In this document: positions 61,414 through 64,000 of the stretch, piece after piece
Layout of the letters: each line of letters begins with the position of its first letter
Position numbering within the stretch: the first letter of the stretch is position 1
From: Sphingomonas bacterium
GTDB taxonomy: Bacteria; Pseudomonadota; Alphaproteobacteria; Sphingomonadales; Sphingomonadaceae
DNA: 64,000 nucleotides
Direction: 5' to 3'
Assembly (NCBI RefSeq): GCF_903642285.1
Contig: NZ_CAHJWJ010000008.1
Span: 51,678-115,677 of the forward strand
The notes under the pieces: model-generated
Seen by the model: only the letters and a program-made list of their open reading frames with translations
Told to the model about the DNA's origin: nothing
The model's database searches: none
Position numbers and translations under genes: made by a program

Positions 61414-62670
61414 ATGCATCTCAGAGACCTGAAGAAGAAAACCCCCGCCGAGCTGGTCAGCATGGCGGAAGAACTGGGCGTCGAAAGCGCCTCCACGCTG
61501 CGCAAGCAGGACCTGTTGTTCGCGATCCTGAAGGTCCAGGCGGAGAATGGCGACCAGATCATGGGCCTCGGCACGATCGAGGTGATGCAGGACGGCTTCG
61601 GCTTCCTGCGTTCGCCCGAGGCGAACTATCTCGCCGGCCCCGACGATATCTACATCTCGCCCAACCAGGTGCGAAAGCATGGGCTTCGTACCGGCGATAC
61701 GGTCGAGGGCGAGATCCGCGGGCCGAAGGACGGCGAACGCTATTTCGCGCTGATCCGGCTGACGGCGGTCAATTTCGACGATCCCGATGCGGTGCGCCAC
61801 CGGGTGAATTTCGACAATCTCACTCCGCTCTACCCCGAATCGAAGCTGACGCTCGACTGCGTCGACCCGACGCAGAAGGACAAGTCGGCGCGGGTCATCG
61901 ACATCGTGTCGCCGCAGGGCAAGGGTCAGCGCACGCTGATCGTCGCGCCGCCGCGCGTCGGCAAGACGGTGATGCTGCAGAATATCGCGAAGGCGATCAC
62001 CGACAACCACCCCGAGGTGTTCCTGATCGTCCTGCTGATCGACGAGCGGCCCGAGGAAGTCACCGACATGCAGCGGAGCGTGAAGGGCGAGGTGGTCAGC
62101 TCGACCTTCGACGAACCCGCGCAGCGCCACGTCCAGGTCGCCGAGATGGTGATCGAGAAAGCCAAGCGGCTGGTCGAGCACAAGAAGGACGTCGTGATCC
62201 TGCTCGACTCGATCACGCGTCTCGGCCGCGCCTACAACACCGTCGTGCCGTCGTCGGGTAAGGTCCTGACCGGCGGCGTCGATGCGAACGCGTTGCAGCG
62301 TCCCAAGCGGTTCTTCGGTGCCGCGCGCAACATCGAGGAGGGCGGCTCGCTGTCGATCATCGCGACCGCGCTGATCGATACCGGCAGCCGGATGGACGAG
62401 GTGATCTTCGAAGAGTTCAAGGGTACCGGCAATTCGGAGATCGTGCTTGACCGCAAGGTGGCGGACAAGCGCATCTTCCCCGCGCTCGACGTCGGCAAGT
62501 CGGGGACGCGCAAGGAGGAGCTGCTGGTCGACAAGGCCAAGCTGTCCAAGATGTGGGTGCTGCGCCGGATCCTCATGCAGATGGGCACCATCGACGCGAT
62601 GGAGTTCCTGCTCGACAAGATGAAGGATTCGAAGACCAACGAGAATTTCTTCGACAGCATGAATCAATAG
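61414..62670 (+). CDS. rho: Transcription termination factor Rho
   Basis: 418 residues. N-terminal helix domain, RNA-binding OSB-fold region with [23 protein letters not shown] in parts, Walker [10 protein letters not shown] (about 177-185), [26 protein letters not shown] and the secondary RNA site. It is an RNA-dependent hexameric helicase. Rho is part of the conserved origin-near group. Confidence 0.97.
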   Translation: MHLRDLKKKTPAELVSMAEELGVESASTLRKQDLLFAILKVQAENGDQIMGLGTIEVMQDGFGFLRSPEANYLAGPDDIYISPNQVRKHGLRTGDTVEGEIRGPKDGERYFALIRLTAVNFDDPDAVRHRVNFDNLTPLYPESKLTLDCVDPTQKDKSARVIDIVSPQGKGQRTLIVAPPRVGKTVMLQNIAKAITDNHPEVFLIVLLIDERPEEVTDMQRSVKGEVVSSTFDEPAQRHVQVAEMVIEKAKRLVEHKKDVVILLDSITRLGRAYNTVVPSSGKVLTGGVDANALQRPKRFFGAARNIEEGGSLSIIATALIDTGSRMDEVIFEEFKGTGNSEIVLDRKVADKRIFPALDVGKSGTRKEELLVDKAKLSKMWVLRRILMQMGTIDAMEFLLDKMKDSKTNENFFDSMNQ

Positions 62671-62711
62671 CCGAGCACGGCCTGCCGCGTCACGCGGCAG
62701 GCCGTGCTCGG
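62671..62711 (+). terminator. Long perfect hairpin after rho
   Basis: A 19-base arm at 62671-62689 pairs perfectly with 62693-62711 around a three-base loop, starting at the rho stop. No T-run follows, so it acts as an RNA 3' end protector or, as is common in GC-rich genomes, as a terminator with weak U tract. A second imperfect GC hairpin around GGGTCGTACGACCC follows. Confidence 0.7.
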
Positions 62712-62846
62712 CTCGGCCGGCGGGTCGTACGACCCGGCCGACGACACGGGCTTTGCCCGTGTCCTTTCCGGCAGCCTCCCTTCCCGAGGCGGGAGGGGGG
62801 GAGCAGAAGAATTCCGCTTCCCGGCAAACCCCGCTACCATCGCCCG

Positions 62847-63533
62847 ATGATCCTCCCCCTCCTCGCCGCCGCCGCCACCACCCCGGCCATCATCTGGCAC
62901 CATATGTTCGCGGATTACGCCGACCTCGGCAGCCCGGCGACGATCGCCGCGCTGGTGCAGGTCCTGATGATCGACGTCGTGCTTGCGGGCGACAATGCGA
63001 TCGTCGTCGGTGCGCTGGCGGCGGGTCTGCCGCCCGCGCAGCGCCGGCGCGTCATCCTGATCGGCATCCTCGCCGCCCTGGTTCTGCGGATCGTGTTCGC
63101 GCTGGGGGTCAGCTGGTTGCTGCAGTTGATCGGGCTGATCTTCGCCGGGGGTATCCTGCTGTTATGGGTCGCATGGAAGATGTGGCGTGAACTCCGCCGC
63201 GGCGGTGCGCTCGGGAGCCATGCGGCGACGGGTGTGCGGCCGGCGAAGAGCTTCCTGGCGGCAGCGGTCTCGGTCGCGCTCGCCGACGTGTCGATGAGCC
63301 TCGACAATGTGCTGGCGGTCGCAGGGGCCGCGCGCGCGCATCCCGGCATCCTCGTGCTCGGCCTGTTGCTGTCGGTCGCGCTGATGGGCATCGCCGCCAA
63401 CCTGATCGCGCGGTACATCGAACGCTATCGCTGGATCGCCTATGTCGGCCTGACCGTCATCCTGGTCGTGGCGGTGCGGATGATCCATGACGGGTTGACC
63501 GATCCGACCGTCGGCGTGCTGACGATGTTCTGA
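62847..63533 (+). CDS. TerC/YjbE-type integral membrane protein
   Basis: 228 residues with seven membrane segments; the acidic motifs LMIDVVLAGDNAIVVGALA and VALADVSMSLDNVLAVAG are typical of the TerC family, possible metal (Mn2+) exporters or tellurite resistance proteins. The C-terminus has YVGLTVILVVAVRMI. ATG 62847 chosen as the start of the first conserved helix. Confidence 0.88.
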   Translation: MILPLLAAAATTPAIIWHHMFADYADLGSPATIAALVQVLMIDVVLAGDNAIVVGALAAGLPPAQRRRVILIGILAALVLRIVFALGVSWLLQLIGLIFAGGILLLWVAWKMWRELRRGGALGSHAATGVRPAKSFLAAAVSVALADVSMSLDNVLAVAGAARAHPGILVLGLLLSVALMGIAANLIARYIERYRWIAYVGLTVILVVAVRMIHDGLTDPTVGVLTMF

Positions 63534-63607
63534 TCCGGAACGCCGCTTGCGATCAGGTCGCCCGGACGCGCATAGCGTGGCGGTATGAAGGCGGAGGGGC
63601 CGAGCCG

Positions 63608-63844
63608 ATGAAACTGAATGTCGAGATCGAATGCACACCCGAAGAAGCGCGCGCCGCGATCGGGTTGCCCGACCTGACCGTCGTCCATGAACGCTATACC
63701 GCGATGCTGCTCGATACGATGGCGGGCGGGGTGAAGCCGGAGATGGTCGAATCGATGATGCGCAACTGGTCGCCGATGGGCGAGGCGGGAATGCAGTTCT
63801 GGAAGCGGCTGATGGACGGCACGGCCGCACGGACCGGCGGCTGA
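63608..63844 (+). CDS. DUF6489 family small protein
   Basis: 78 residues: MKLNVEIECTPEEARAAIGL, TMAGGVKPEMVESMMRNW, GMQFWKRLM. Small conserved protein next to mnmE in sphingomonads. Helical and without signal peptide; function not known. Confidence 0.8.
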   Translation: MKLNVEIECTPEEARAAIGLPDLTVVHERYTAMLLDTMAGGVKPEMVESMMRNWSPMGEAGMQFWKRLMDGTAARTGG

Positions 63845-63856
63845 TCCGCACGGCCG

Positions 63857-64000
63857 ATGGAGGACACGATCTTCGCGCTGTCGAGCGGGCGTCCGCCCGC
63901 CGCGATCGCGATCGTCCGGATCAGCGGACCGCGCGCGGTCGAGGCCGCGACCGCGCTGGCGGGGCCCTTGCCGCCGCCGCGGCGTGCGGGAATGCGGCGG
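63857..64000 (+). CDS. mnmE: tRNA modification GTPase MnmE, N-terminal part (runs off window)
   Basis: 48 codons to the window end: [25 protein letters not shown], the formyl-THF-binding N-terminal domain of MnmE (TrmE). With MnmG it makes the 5-carboxymethylaminomethyl group at U34. mnmE is part of the gene set around alphaproteobacterial origins (mnmE-mnmG-rsmG-parA-parB is expected further right). Confidence 0.93.
   Translation, partial: MEDTIFALSSGRPPAAIAIVRISGPRAVEAATALAGPLPPPRRAGMRR

Overview
The window reads as a GC-rich alphaproteobacterium of the Sphingomonadales type. The evidence is the gene order mitofilin-like/hemD/hemC - tsaD/gpsA, then lnt/metK/trmB, then dnaQ/coaE/aroE/maf/PPSR - hemE/hemJ/rho - mnmE, together with hairpin repeats of a style common in sphingomonads. 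No function was checked by search; calls rest on protein motifs, gene order and start-site logic read from the sequence.

Positions 1-33.4 kb are accessory DNA. The left edge is an IS110-family transposase running off the window and inserted in the 3' end of a truncated IS66 transposase. From 14.5 down to 1.6 kb runs one long minus-strand operon: sugar/polyol kinase, complete ABC importer (binding protein, two permeases, ATPase), mannitol-type polyol dehydrogenase, TonB-dependent receptor, secreted tannase/feruloyl-esterase-family enzyme, nitronate-monooxygenase-like flavoprotein and acyl-CoA ligase. A divergent TetR gene faces it, and a shared palindrome lies upstream of both the kinase and the receptor. 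Together they look like an outer-membrane-to-cytosol route for an aromatic-acid ester of a polyol. A tyrosine integrase (16.0-17.3 kb) sits beside a 3' fragment of tRNA-Thr(GGU), which marks an island end. Then come a broken DUF932 gene joined to a broken istB, and a TetR - cytochrome c - aauADEB cluster (TTQ-dependent aromatic amine dehydrogenase) with a divergent second cytochrome c and an MFS transporter. A TPR-sulfotransferase divergent from a large TonB-dependent receptor follows. The accessory part closes with a graveyard of IS110, IS256 and IS481 remnants and a multiply frameshifted integrase ending at a 3' fragment of tRNA-Gly(GCC).

Positions 33.5-64 kb are core chromosome: haem genes (hemC, hemD, hemE, hemJ), tRNA modification (tsaD, trmB, mnmE), gpsA, lnt, metK, ptsN, a hibernation factor, dnaQ, coaE, aroE, maf, the PEP synthase regulator and rho. 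Around 59.4-59.7 kb, between the PPSR gene and hemE, lie three DnaA-box-like sequences in the position where alphaproteobacterial origins (Caulobacter, Rickettsia) are known, with genes mostly transcribed away on both sides. I read this as the probable chromosomal oriC.

There are no rRNA genes, intact tRNAs or CRISPR arrays in the window.
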